From: Scenedesmus sp. ARA3
Taxonomy: Eukaryota; Chlorophyta; Chlorophyceae; Sphaeropleales; Scenedesmaceae
Length of the DNA stretch: 11,261 nucleotides
NCBI GenBank assembly: GCA_004335835.1
Contig: RWJK01001775.1
Span: 16,958-28,218 of the forward strand
Direction of reading: 5' to 3'
In this document: in pieces, positions 1 to 7,083 of the stretch
Layout: every line of letters starts with the position of its first letter
Numbering within the stretch: the first letter of the stretch is position 1
The notes under the pieces: generated by a model
What the model saw: the letters and a program-made list of their open reading frames with translations, nothing else
Databases searched by the model: none
Told to the model about the DNA's origin: nothing
Program-made: the position numbers and the translations under genes

Positions 1-58
1 TGACTGAGTGATTGTCATCTGGTTGCATGCATGGCAAGCGGCAAGCAACCACGGTGTG

Positions 59-63
59 TTACA
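59..63 (-). promoter_or_regulatory. candidate TGTAA poly(A) signal of the left FkbM gene
   Basis: On the minus strand the pentamer TGTAA lies about 195 bases past the stop codon of the left FkbM gene. TGTAA is the usual poly(A) signal in Chlamydomonas and relatives. A pentamer can occur by chance, so this rests on position and strand. The bases between it and the stop codon (64-258) would be 3' UTR. They contain only short repeats such as a doubled CCTGCAGGYGCAC motif and no other gene that I can support. Confidence 0.4.
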
Positions 64-258
64 AAACGGGAACACAGCCCGGTGTTGAACCAATGACAGG
101 CCCATTGGGCAACCACGTGGTGCACCAAATGCAACCTCAAAGGATATTGGCTGGTTGTCACATGCTGGTGCATCACACCAAACTCATTCCCAGATCTACC
201 ATTAGTAACTTGCTACCTGCAGGCGCACCCAGTGTTGCCAACTGCCCTGCAGGTGCAC

Positions 259-453
259 TCAGTACCGCCCCTTGAAAGGCGCGATGCTGTACGCGCGTAG
301 CACTGCTTGCACCGGCCGGCTCCCTGCCACACATATCACGTTTGACCAGCTCTTGACCTCCAACTCGTCACTCCAGCAGCCAGTGATGCGTGTGAGCAGG
401 CTGCCCTCAAAGTAACATATGTAGCCGAAGGACTCCAGCTCCGCCGTGACCCC
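259..453 (-). CDS. exon 5 (last) of left FkbM gene
   Basis: The acceptor is cttgcag|GGG at 454/453, phase 0, and the exon runs to TGA at 261-259. It encodes GVTAELESFGYICYFEGS, TRITGCW and KSWSNVICV, the C-terminal block of plant and algal FkbM-like proteins, then a short tail ending PFKGRY. The preceding intron (1088-454, 635 bases) holds three degenerate copies of the exon 4 end and one copy of this exon's head. Confidence 0.82.
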   Translation of the reverse strand, partial: GVTAELESFGYICYFEGSLLTRITGCWSDELEVKSWSNVICVAGSRPVQAVLRAYSIAPFKGRY

Positions 454-3400
454 CTGCAAGCATGCGGGAAGACAAACAGTAGCGCTCAATGCCGTGTGCT
501 TGACGGGCGCTACCTGATGAGCAGGCTGCCTTCAAAGAAGCAGATGTAGCCGAACAACGCCAGCTCGGCCGTGACCCCCTGCTAGCATGCGACCACCGCA
601 ACTCACTGTTGGTGTGAGCGGATCCCAAGGCCCACACGTGACAGGTGTTACTCTCACAGCAGCTGAGGCATCGGATGCACATGATGCCACTCCACGCCTG
701 CTGGCACCAGACGCAGCACGCAACACCGCTTACCTTGCGTGAGCCCGTCCGAGCCCCGCACGCCGCCAGATTCATACTCACACAGTAGCACTGCGGCCTG
801 GCAGGCGCACGATGTGCAACATGTGAGCTGCAAGATGCCACGAGCACGACAACCGGCGCCGTACGCAAACAGCAGCGGCAAGCGTGCGTCCGGCTAGTCT
901 GCGCAGCACAGTAACACGAGAGACTGCGGGAGTCGCCAGCTAGCTCACCTTCAGTTTGAGCCCGCCCGAGCCCCACACGCCGCTGCTGTTGCACTCAAAA
1001 AGCAGCACCGCGGCCCGGCAGCCTTCTCGTCTTTTATTTTTTCCATGAAGCAGAAACATGTAAACGAAGAGCAGAAACAATTGTTTACCTTGAGCGTCTG
1101 CCCATTCAAGCCCCACACGCCGCCGCTATTGTACTCAAAAAGCACAAGGTCCACCTTATGCTCTGCGAGGCTCCTCCGCGCCCCTTGCAGCACCAGCGGA
1201 TCAAAGCCCTCTGTGTCAATCTTCAGCAGAAACAGCCGCTGCAGCTGCAGGCTGTCGAGCATGGCGTCCACAGTGGTCAGAGGCACAGTGGTTGTCGTTG
1301 CTGCAGCACTGTCCGACTTTGCTTGTATCTGCAACACCAGGCGACAGGATAAGGCAGCACGCGTCAGGCACAGCGTCAGCAGCAGTTGTAGGCTGACAAG
1401 CATGGCGTCCACAGTGGTCAGAGGCAAGGTGGTTGTCGGTGCAGAGCCGGCGACTGCTGCTGACACGCTGTCCGATTTTGCTTGTATCTGCGGCACCACA
1501 CGACAGGATAACGCAGCACACAGCAAACCCAGCGGCACCAGCAGCTAGGAGAGCCGTGCATACACCACCGATAGCAGCTGGCTACGCTGCTGCTGCTGCT
1601 GCTGCTTGGGTACGGTTGCTGCCACTGCACGTACATATTCGCACAGCAGTGCCAAGCAGTGCACACGCAGTGCCAACTGCGCGGCGGAATTGCCACCCAT
1701 GTGACACAGCTGCTTTGCCAAACTTTGCGGCCTAAACACCTGCACCACCTCCCCCTGGGCCCAAGGTACTTGCAGCACTGTGCTGCCAACCCTAAAGTTA
1801 TGTTTTGCTGTTCTCAGCCCACCTGACACAGTTCTCCGCAGTTGCTAGGCATCTGCACGGTGCCCGTGTGGTTGGACATGGCTGCCTTGTGCAGCCGCAG
1901 CTCGTTGCCCCTCGCTGTCTTGTTTGAGCTGCCAAAGAACCGCTTGTGCATCTGCGCCAGCCCTTGGTAGTTTGTCTCAGACGGCTCGAAGCAATGCACC
2001 TGCAGCCGCCGGTTGGCTGCTGCCCGCTGCCGCGCCTTCATGTTGCTGTCAAAGCTCTCCTTGCAGTCATTGCACACGCCGCAGGTGCCTCCGTTCATGG
2101 CTGACATCGAGTCATTCAGCTGCTTGTTGGACTCGTAAAACTTGCCGAGCGCAATGCGGCTGAACTCCTCCTGCAAGCATGCAAAGCACGCAGCATGGCA
2201 CCAACGTCAGCGGCAGCTGGACGGCAGCAGCTGCAACCTTCCTGCAAGCACGCAGCAGCACCAAACCTGACGTCGGTGGCCGCCACACAGCAACACACAC
2301 ATCTTGAAATAAAATGCAGCGCCCAAATTGTTGCTCGTGCTGTCACGTGTATGACCAGCCGTTCTGCACACAACAAGCTGGTGCATCTGCGCACCCAGAA
2401 GATTCACTATCAACATACGCGCGCCAGCGCACGAGATCTGAGCCGAGCATGCAGCGCATCACCACACTGACGGGCTATAGCAGGACCTCCAAGATCCAGT
2501 TGCAGGATGCTGTTGTGCCAGCAGCGGCTGCAGAGGCTTTTTGACAAATGCTGCTGCTGCTGACAAGCATCCGCACAAGCATCCCAAAGCATCCTGCAAA
2601 TCATATGATAGCGCCTTACCTTCTGCCATGCATGACATCACAACATGCTGTGGCGCTGCTGCAAGGACAACACTGCAGCTGCTGTCTCCTCTTGCCAGTG
2701 ACCGCCTTGAACATCATTGCCATGCACTGCATTGCAACAGCATTGCAAGGCACGGCGTAGCTGCACTGCAGCAGTGCCACTGCTTCGCATTGCATTGCAT
2801 TGCAACATCATTGCAAGGCACGGCGTAGCTGCACTGCAGCAGTGCCACTGCAAGGTAGCGCAGCAGATGCTGCCATGAGGCGGCCTCACCTTCCTGCAAG
2901 CAGCGTCACGCTGATCACTACCCCGGTGGGATAGCTAGCTCGCCTGCTTACATTCCACCAAAAACGCAATCAATCTGTGAGCACTTTCGCCTCACCTGCG
3001 CAGCGAAGGCCTCAAACATCATTGCAGTGTCGTAGCCTTTGTTGCAGCCCACATCAAACACCACCGGCTCCAGCCCAGCAAACAGCTCAAGGTCCAGCAG
3101 GTAGCTGAAGTCTGGGCAGCTGCAGCTCAGCAGCAGAAGAGAGAAGAGAAAACGCACGTTCTATCACGTTGCCGCCCATGCAAGCAGACGGGATGATGCA
3201 TGCACTTGCTGGTTGCAGGAGGTCTTGCTGGGACGAGCTGCTGCCTTGGTCATTGCTGCCCATGCCGCGCATCTGCACCTAGTTAGGCTGCCGATGAGCT
3301 GTGAATGCATAAACCGCGAATTATGTGTACGTTGAATGAGCTGTGATGCTGTAACCAAAGCAGGCAGTTCAACGGCTAGCTGGCTGAGGGTGCAGCAGCA

Positions 3401-3698
3401 GCTGTCACAGCACAGTGTGCCTCTGCAGTTAACCAGCCGATTGCCCGGCGCACCTGCTTTTCATGTTACCGGCAGCGACCTTGAAAAGCTCCACCTGACG
3501 CTCAATATCATGTTGCGAGCACCGTTCTGCTAGGCCTGCTCGCATCAAGTAGCTGCTGGCGCCAAAGGTGTGCTCTGCAGTGATGTAGCTGTTGAGTTTG
3601 GATGGGTGGTAAGGGTTCGATCTGAGATTCAACGTGTAACCAAATATGAAGGTTGTCAAGCAAAGAAAACCCGCTACTTCAGGCCGCACGGCACGCAT
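259..3698 (-). CDS. FkbM-type SAM-dependent methyltransferase, five exons (left gene)
   Basis: Predicted 383-aa FkbM-family (Methyltransf_21) enzyme. The family methylates hydroxyl groups of sugars and polyketides using S-adenosylmethionine. Proposed exons on the minus strand: 3698-3454, 3119-2996, 2170-1823, 1328-1089, 453-259; splice phases agree at every junction. One hydrophobic anchor (about residues 10-25) follows a short tail containing arginines, suggesting a type II Golgi/ER protein; sequons NDS and NHT lie beyond it. SAM motif VVFDVGCNKG is at 101-110, HCFEPSETNY at 182-191, LLKIDTEGFDP at 273-283, and a C-terminal GCW...SWSNVICV block at 344-361. A CGVCNDC triplet-cysteine insertion lies at 153-159. 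The start ATG at 3698 was chosen because it gives the usual single anchor. In-frame ATGs at 3803, 3719 and 3716 are possible and the first would add a second hydrophobic stretch. An alternative exon 1 to 2 junction (3470 to 3111, also phase-consistent) would drop about eight residues. Substrate is unknown. Confidence 0.82.
514..578 (-). pseudogene. extra copy of the head of exon 5 (left FkbM gene)
   Basis: It has an acceptor-like tagcag followed by a 65-base segment encoding GVTAELALFGYICFFEGSLL, nearly identical to the true last exon that starts 125 bases downstream, and then CAG|GTAGCG, a possible donor. Its length is not a multiple of three, so splicing it to exon 5 would shift the frame. 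Reading through gives a stop directly after FEGSLLIR. It is either a dead duplicate or an alternative terminal exon that truncates the protein before the GCW block. Confidence 0.7.
607..663 (-). pseudogene. fourth, most diverged copy of the exon 4 end
   Basis: Reads CCESNTCHVWALGSAHTN on the minus strand, against LFEYNSGGVWGLNGQTLK in the true exon 4, with matching E, N, VW and L positions. It is followed by GTGAGT at the place where the true exon has its donor. The resemblance is weak alone and is supported by the two clearer copies next to it. Confidence 0.45.
734..791 (-). pseudogene. third copy of the exon 4 end, with splice-like borders
   Basis: Encodes VLLCEYESGGVRGSDGLTQ, clearly related to VLFEYNSGGVWGLNGQTLK of exon 4. 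It is preceded by ccgcag and followed by AAG|GTAAGC. Used as a 57-base exon it would be phase 1 at both ends, whereas exons 4 and 5 meet in phase 0, so simple inclusion is not compatible. It is probably a decaying duplicate. Confidence 0.65.
949..1008 (-). pseudogene. second copy of the exon 4 end
   Basis: Encodes VLLFECNSSGVWGSGGLKLK and ends AAG|GTGAGC in phase 0, like the true exon 4 end 140 bases away (1089). The upstream border reads ccgcggtg without an AG acceptor, so it cannot be an independent exon as it stands. It could only act as an alternative donor reached by reading through the intron start, but the frame between carries insertions. Confidence 0.65.
1089..1328 (-). CDS. exon 4 of left FkbM gene: catalytic-core end
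   Basis: The acceptor is ttgcag|ATA at 1329/1328 and the donor AAG|GTAAAC at 1089/1088, both phase 0. It encodes VPLTTVDAMLDSL, then LFLLKIDTEGFDPLVLQGA and VDLVLFEYNSGGVWG, the most diagnostic FkbM stretch in the window. A second acceptor with the same phase lies at 1488/1487 and would add 53 residues, because the head of this exon is tandemly duplicated. The short form fits the family better. Confidence 0.85.
1235..1520 (-). repeat. tandem duplication of the exon 4 head with its acceptor
   Basis: Two related units, about 1376-1520 and 1235-1361, each contain an intron tail (TTATCCTGTCG...GCAG) followed by ATACAAGCAAARTCGGACAG and CCTCTGACCACTGTGGACGC. The offset is 159 bases at the acceptor and 141 bases at the TTVDAML segment, because the outer copy carries 18 extra bases. 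Both acceptors are phase 0 and the frame stays open from one to the other. The inner copy continues into the catalytic LLKIDTEGF stretch. Confidence 0.85.
1587..1606. repeat. short CTG/CAG microsatellite in intron 3 of the left gene
   Basis: About six CTG triplets on the plus strand (CAG on the sense strand of the gene) inside intron 3. It also produces a shadow reading frame of glutamine or serine runs. Confidence 0.7.
1823..2170 (-). CDS. exon 3 of left FkbM gene: cysteine motif and second SAM block
   Basis: The acceptor is cttgcag|GAG at 2171/2170 and the donor CAG|GTGGGC at 1823/1822; both borders are phase 0, giving exactly 116 codons. It encodes the CGVCNDC motif, a basic stretch (KARQRAAANRR), then LQVHCFEPSETNYQGL and LRLHKAAMSNHTGTVQM, which match the segments after motif I in FkbM methyltransferases. 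Confidence 0.85.
2721..2851. repeat. 68-bp tandem duplication in intron 2 of the left gene
   Basis: Two copies offset by exactly 68 bases. The core 2731-2783 matches 2799-2851 with one mismatch in 53, so the event is recent or homogenised. The flanks are rich in short GCATTGCA-type repeats that may have promoted slippage. Open frames through it on both strands are products of the repeat. Confidence 0.9.
2996..3119 (-). CDS. exon 2 of left FkbM gene: SAM-binding motif I
   Basis: The acceptor is ctgcag|C at 3120/3119 and the donor CAG|GTGAGG at 2996/2995. The exon encodes SCPDFSYLLDLELFAG followed by VVFDVGCNKGYDTAMMF, the glycine-rich SAM-binding loop typical of FkbM proteins. It ends in phase 0. 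The following intron (2995-2171, 825 bases) is the longest of the gene and contains the 68-bp tandem duplication and several acceptor/donor look-alikes. Confidence 0.82.
3454..3698 (-). CDS. exon 1 of left FkbM gene: membrane anchor and stem
   Basis: Encodes the N-terminal tail, the anchor (core AGFLCLTTFIFGYTL) and a hydrophilic stem. The chosen donor is CAG|GTGCGC at 3454/3453, the strongest match to green-algal donors here, and it leaves a phase-2 codon. A second donor, G|GTAACA at 3470/3469, leaves phase 1 and would pair with the acceptor at 3112. Reading upstream stays open past an ATG at 3803 to a TTG at 3836. Confidence 0.7.
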
Positions 3699-4198
3699 GT
3701 GTTGATGGTGCTTCATCATCCGGCTAGCACTAGCAGCAGCTAAACGCACTATGAGTACAAACACTAGAAACAAGCGATCTATGCTGTTAAACCCGTCGGC
3801 CATCCAAGTGATATCCTCAGTCGACAAGGGGGTCAAAGACGGTGGAGGTTTCAGGGGTTTGAATCAGAGCTACTTTGCACAGCCTGTTCGGGCGAACCTG
3901 CTCAGTCCCTGGCAAAATTGAGCCGCCAAACCGCAGAAACTGGAAAAATTCAAAGCCAGCACATAGCTGTCGTGTGCTGCATAACAGCTATGTCCACATT
4001 GGCAGCACTGCAGCATGACATGAATGCTGCGGCTGTTGGAAGCTCACAGCGGAGTCTATTAGTCAGCGCCGTGTGTAGCCTAGCCCTTCACCCCTCCCAA
4101 AGAGAAAACTGAGGCACAAGCAAGCACTTGCAAGCCATCACAAGCCAACACCGTCACCCCAACAACTGGCAGGCGATGCAAGCAAAGCAAGCACGTGC
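3699..4198. other. spacer between the two tandem FkbM genes
   Basis: Five hundred bases between the stop codon of the middle gene and the chosen start of the left gene. It must hold the 3' UTR of one and the promoter and 5' UTR of the other, both on the minus strand. I found no TGTAA on that strand and no clear TATA element. The part up to 3836 remains open in the reading frame of the left gene, so its N-terminus could be longer than annotated. Confidence 0.6.
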
Positions 4199-4515
4199 TT
4201 AACCACGGTCACCGCTGCTGGTCCGCAGTTGCTGCACCTCTGGCAGCAGGATAGCTTTGCCATCCAGGTACGACTCATCATCAAGGTCAGTGACCTTAAC
4301 TGTGCAATGCGGGTTTGCCTTTCGCATCTTTGCAAACACCTCTTCCATCTCAGAGATCTGCATATTCACGCCGCCTTCACCCCGAAACTCCTCACGATGG
4401 GGTTCTAAGAACAACACGTTGAGGTCACAGAGCCCGCCAGAAAGCAGGAGGCCAGGAAACAGCGCGTACTCTTCACCCTCAACATCCAGTTTCATCACAG
4501 CTGGGGGAAGGCGGT
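4199..4515 (-). CDS. exon 3 of middle FkbM gene: catalytic signature and C-terminus
   Basis: The acceptor is tgcag|AC at 4516/4515, phase 1, joining G+AC to give D before RLPPAVMKLDVEGEEY. It then encodes DLNVLFLEPHREEF, an acidic C-terminal helix region (ISEMEEVFAKMRK) and ends at TAA 4201-4199. The acceptor lies directly beside a (CTG)13 tract on the sense strand. Read in this frame the tract would give polyalanine, but the frame upstream does not join the large exon. Confidence 0.85.
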
Positions 4516-4517
4516 CT

Positions 4518-4559
<42 letters not shown>

Positions 4560-5805
4560 CATTGTGAATATAAGAGCAGGGCCAACATGCCACAGTCGAG
4601 CCTTGCTCCATAGTGTGACAGTCATGCGCAGGCCAGCAATTAATCCATCAGGTTACAGCAGCAGCAGCAGCAGCAGCAGCAGCAATGGCAGCTGCAGCAA
4701 CGGCAGCTGCAGCAGTAGCAGCAGCAGCGACAGCAGCTGGTTGTGCAGCATCATCTTCATAATTCAACAGCAGCCATAAGAGAGATCATTGCCACTGCTT
4801 GCTGCTCCCAGCATCGCAAAACAGGACCGGCATTGGTGCAAGTGCAACATCAAAGTCACGCCCACCTGTTGCAGCAAACTCCTGCTGCAGGATAGGCCGC
4901 ACAACCTCGGTCATGAACGCAAGCAGGTCCAGCAGCTGCACGCGTACTTTGGCCTTGACTTTGCTGTTCTTTTGCCACTCGCCATGCGTGAGTGATGCAC
5001 CCCACTCCACAGGGCTATCTGCATCGAGGAAGAAGCTAGCGGTGCCGCTGTGCACTGACGCTGCTACTTCTGTAAGGATCAATGCCTGGTACCCGCGCTG
5101 CTTGAAGTAGCTGTTCAGCGTCTGCAGGTACTGCGTGTGGTGCGGGTTTGCTTCCACGCCAATCGCACACACGCCGGACCGGTGACTGCCAAACATGCGG
5201 TCAAAGATGGGCAGTACTGCTGCGCCTGGGAACTGCTGCGGGTCATACAGCTTGCGCAGCTGCACGCCCACGTTTGTTCCTACATCAAGGTAGATGCCTT
5301 GCGAGCAATCCTTCCAAATGCTGGGCAGTGCACACAGCTGGCTGCTGGCTGTCTGCTTTGTGCCAGCTGCTGCCAGCCGCGGCAGCAGTTGCCTGCAAGG
5401 GCTCCCCCACTGCGATCTTGACCAGGCTGATCCTCTAAACGCTGTATAGTTGGTTGCTGGGGGCCTGAACAGCGTGTATCCTGCCAAGACTGCTACAGTG
5501 TCTCCCTGCACAGCTTGCTGCACCATGCTGATGGTGTAGCCAGCAAGAACGCCTGCTGCTGCTACCAGACCGAGCACAACCCACACGCGCCTCCCTGCGT
5601 GGAGAGTTCGACGTCTTAGTTTGAATCAGCTGCAGCAATGTGCTCCACGTGATGGCTCAAGTGATCACAAGCATGTACAGCTTGCCACAGGTTGAGCAGC
5701 ACTACAGCAGCACTGCAGCACCAGCACTAGTGTTGCTGCTGCCCAGCTCGCACCTGCCGCGAGTCCAGGCACGAATGACTTCACACGTTCTACTGTCGTA
5801 GTCAT
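4199..5805 (-). CDS. FkbM-type methyltransferase-like protein, three exons (middle gene)
   Basis: Predicted 365-aa protein from exons 5805-5754, 5594-4866 and 4515-4199 on the minus strand; both junctions are phase 1. The large exon has no ATG before its hydrophobic segment (the frame runs from a TGA upstream to GTG at 5586), so an upstream first exon is required. The only good fit found is ATG at 5805 with donor CAG|GTGCGAG, giving MTTTVERVKSFVPGLAAG joined to RRVWVVLGLVAAAGVLAG. This is a short tail, a double arginine and one anchor (about 21-38), that is, type II topology. SAM motif IYLDVGTNVG is at 118-127, GVEAN at 163-167, and the FkbM signature VMKLDVEGEEY at 267-277. Sequon NYT lies near residue 66. 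It is a different subfamily from the left gene: no cysteine motif and no GCW block. Substrate is unknown; a Golgi sugar O-methyltransferase is the best guess. Confidence 0.82.
4518..4557. repeat. (CAG)13 tract touching the exon 3 acceptor of the middle gene
   Basis: Thirteen uninterrupted CAG triplets on the plus strand, CTG on the sense strand, ending at the acceptor of the last intron. On the sense strand there is no AG dinucleotide from about 4601 down to the acceptor, so the tract forms most of an AG-exclusion zone of roughly 84 bases. Confidence 0.9.
4656..4735. repeat. (CAG)9 tract and imperfect CAG/GGCAGC repeats in the same intron
   Basis: Nine perfect CAG triplets at 4656-4682 are followed by degenerate units, GCAGCTGCAGCAACGGCAG and more CAG triplets. 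They lie in intron 2 of the middle gene (4865-4516). They create serine- or glutamine-run reading frames with no independent support. Confidence 0.85.
4866..5594 (-). CDS. exon 2 of middle FkbM gene: anchor and SAM-binding half
   Basis: The acceptor is ctccacgcag|GG at 5595/5594 and the donor ACAG|GTGGGC at 4866/4865. It encodes the membrane anchor, a stem, then GIYLDVGTNVGVQL, GVCAIGVEANPHH and LILTEVAASVHSGTASFF, following the usual order of SAM-fold motifs in FkbM proteins. The donor leaves one base (G), which exon 3 completes. Reading past the donor adds about 26 residues unlike the family before the frame closes. Confidence 0.83.
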
Positions 5806-5880
5806 AGCTTTGAGTTTAAGGCAGCAGATCACCGGAAGGGTCGCTCAGGGCGCTTTGAGCAAATGCAGGGGTAAACGCAT
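5727..5880 (-). repeat. direct repeat, copy 1, over the 5' end of the middle gene
   Basis: A 154-base segment matching 6452-6605 with 12 substitutions and no gaps (about 92 percent identity). On the minus strand it covers about 75 bases upstream of the proposed ATG, the 52-base first exon and 27 bases of intron including the donor. Confidence 0.92.
5754..5805 (-). CDS. proposed first exon of middle FkbM gene
   Basis: Fifty-two bases: ATG, 17 codons in total (MTTTVERVKSFVPGLAA) and one extra G before GTGCGAG. The phase matches the acceptor at 5595/5594 across a 159-base intron. The exon sits within the 154-bp direct repeat whose second copy lies 725 bases upstream. The evidence is phase, donor strength and the need for an ATG. 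Confidence 0.6.
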
Positions 5881-6257
5881 AGCAGGACTCTTACAGAAAT
5901 CAGCTGAGAGTTTAAATTATTTCTGACGGTCCTCAGCCCATCGAACAGGAACCGTGACCAGTGCTTGTCGACCGTCCAAGGTAACAGGTGCAGTCGCTTA
6001 GTTGATATTCACTGAAGGCCGTGATCGCACCTTCGTCGCTTTGTTGAAGATACGTATAGCATGAAATTGATTTGACATTGCAACTGGTGGCAGTTTATGT
6101 ATGGTAGAACGTGTTCGTTCATGTCTGCCAGGCAGGTGTTCGGTGCGCCCTTATCCATCATTCCGGTGATTGCTTTGTTTAAGATATGACGATCTTACTA
6201 TTTCGAGCGAAACATACATGCCTCGACCTCGCGGCAGGTGCGAGTTGGGCAGCAGCA

Positions 6258-6334
6258 ACACTAATATTAGTGTGTGCATATGCATTTAAAACTTGCAATT
6301 GCAGTTGACTCATGAGTCAGTTCTGATCAGAACT
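6258..6334. repeat. cluster of five perfect palindromes
   Basis: Perfect palindromes at 6258-6273 (ACACTAATATTAGTGT), 6275-6284 (TGCATATGCA), 6294-6303 (TGCAATTGCA), 6306-6319 (TGACTCATGAGTCA) and 6319-6334 (AGTTCTGATCAGAACT). The fourth contains overlapping TGACTCA/TGAGTCA cores, the classic bZIP (AP-1/GCN4-like) site. The surrounding DNA is more AT-rich than the genes. The location between divergent genes suits a regulatory region, but function is inferred. Confidence 0.75.
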
Positions 6335-6451
6335 CAATGTAAAGAAAGTTGCCGATTGCATTCATTACAAGCATAAGCATAATGCAACATCATGCATACT
6401 CACATAGCTAGACGGCTCCCCAGGCCATCATGGCTGCTTCAACTTCAGACT

Positions 6452-6605
6452 CTAGTGCTGCTGCTGCCCAGCTCGCACCTGCCGCGAGTCCAGGCATGAA
6501 TGACTTCATACGTTCTACTGTCGTAGTCATAGCTGTGAGTCAAAGGCAGCAGATCACCGGAAGGGTCGCTGAGGGCGCTTTGAGAAAGTACAGGAGTAAA
6601 CGCAC
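6452..6605 (-). repeat. direct repeat, copy 2: second first exon 725 bp upstream
   Basis: Copy 2 of the 154-base repeat. On the minus strand it keeps ATG at 6530, the open frame MTTTVERMKSFMPGLAA and the donor CAG|GTGCGAG at 6479/6478, differing from copy 1 in the exon by two changes (Val to Met twice). It could be spliced to the same acceptor at 5595 over an 884-base intron, giving an alternative promoter and first exon, or it could be an inactive duplicate. Confidence 0.7.
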
Positions 6606-7026
6606 ACGTAGTGCATTTAGGCCTTGAACCATAATTTGGTGTGATTATGATGCTCTTGTGCCTTAATTGGAGGCGATCATCTGCCGGTTGGATGGGAGTG
6701 TCAAACAGCAGTCACTTGGCGCCCACCCTAACTGTGAGTTGACCCCTGGTATCGCGATGGGATGCCTGCGATATCCTATCGTTGAGCAATTTGCCGATAT
6801 TTATGATATGACGGGCGCCTCAGCAGCAGACCATTAAAAAGTGGATAGATTGAGCAGTATCGGTGCCGGAAGTGCCAGAATGCGGCAGAGGACAGCTAGG
6901 CAGGACTGCTCAGGCAGCTTGCCACAGTCTAGGCTTGACCAAGAACGGAAGGGCTTACATCTTGCTGTACATTTATCCACAGGATTCGTGGTAATGGAAC
7001 GCCAAGTTGGCTATCCTCAACGGTGA

Positions 7027-7083
7027 CCTGCCAGCCGGCCTGTAACCATAGTGCAGGTCCGGACCTGGATCCAGGCTGGCAGG
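7027..7083. repeat. nested palindromes
   Basis: Ten-base arms CCTGCCAGCC (7027-7036) and GGCTGGCAGG (7074-7083) enclose two overlapping perfect palindromes, CAGGTCCGGACCTG (7054-7067) and CCTGGATCCAGG (7064-7075). Confidence 0.8.

Noticed and set aside
407..994. Minus-strand 195-codon open frame
   Set aside because: It runs in other frames across the duplicated exon pieces of the left gene and has no motif of its own apart from the diverged fourth copy of the exon 4 end.
1045..1548. Plus-strand 167-codon open frame
   Set aside because: Antisense shadow of exon 4 and its duplicated head, which carry clear FkbM motifs on the minus strand.
3614..3620. GGTTCGA resembling a tRNA B box
   Set aside because: It lies inside exon 1 of the left gene and no cloverleaf could be drawn around it.
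6262..6270. TAATATTAG resembling the geminivirus origin nonamer TAATATTAC
   Set aside because: The last base differs, it lies in the arms rather than the loop of a hairpin, and no Rep-like gene is present.
6430..6627. Plus-strand 65-codon open frame starting MAASTSDSSAAAAQLAP
   Set aside because: It overlaps copy 2 of the 154-bp repeat. Compared with copy 1, nearly all substitutions are non-synonymous in this frame and copy 1 lacks the ATG, so it is not under coding constraint; the minus strand gives a better explanation.
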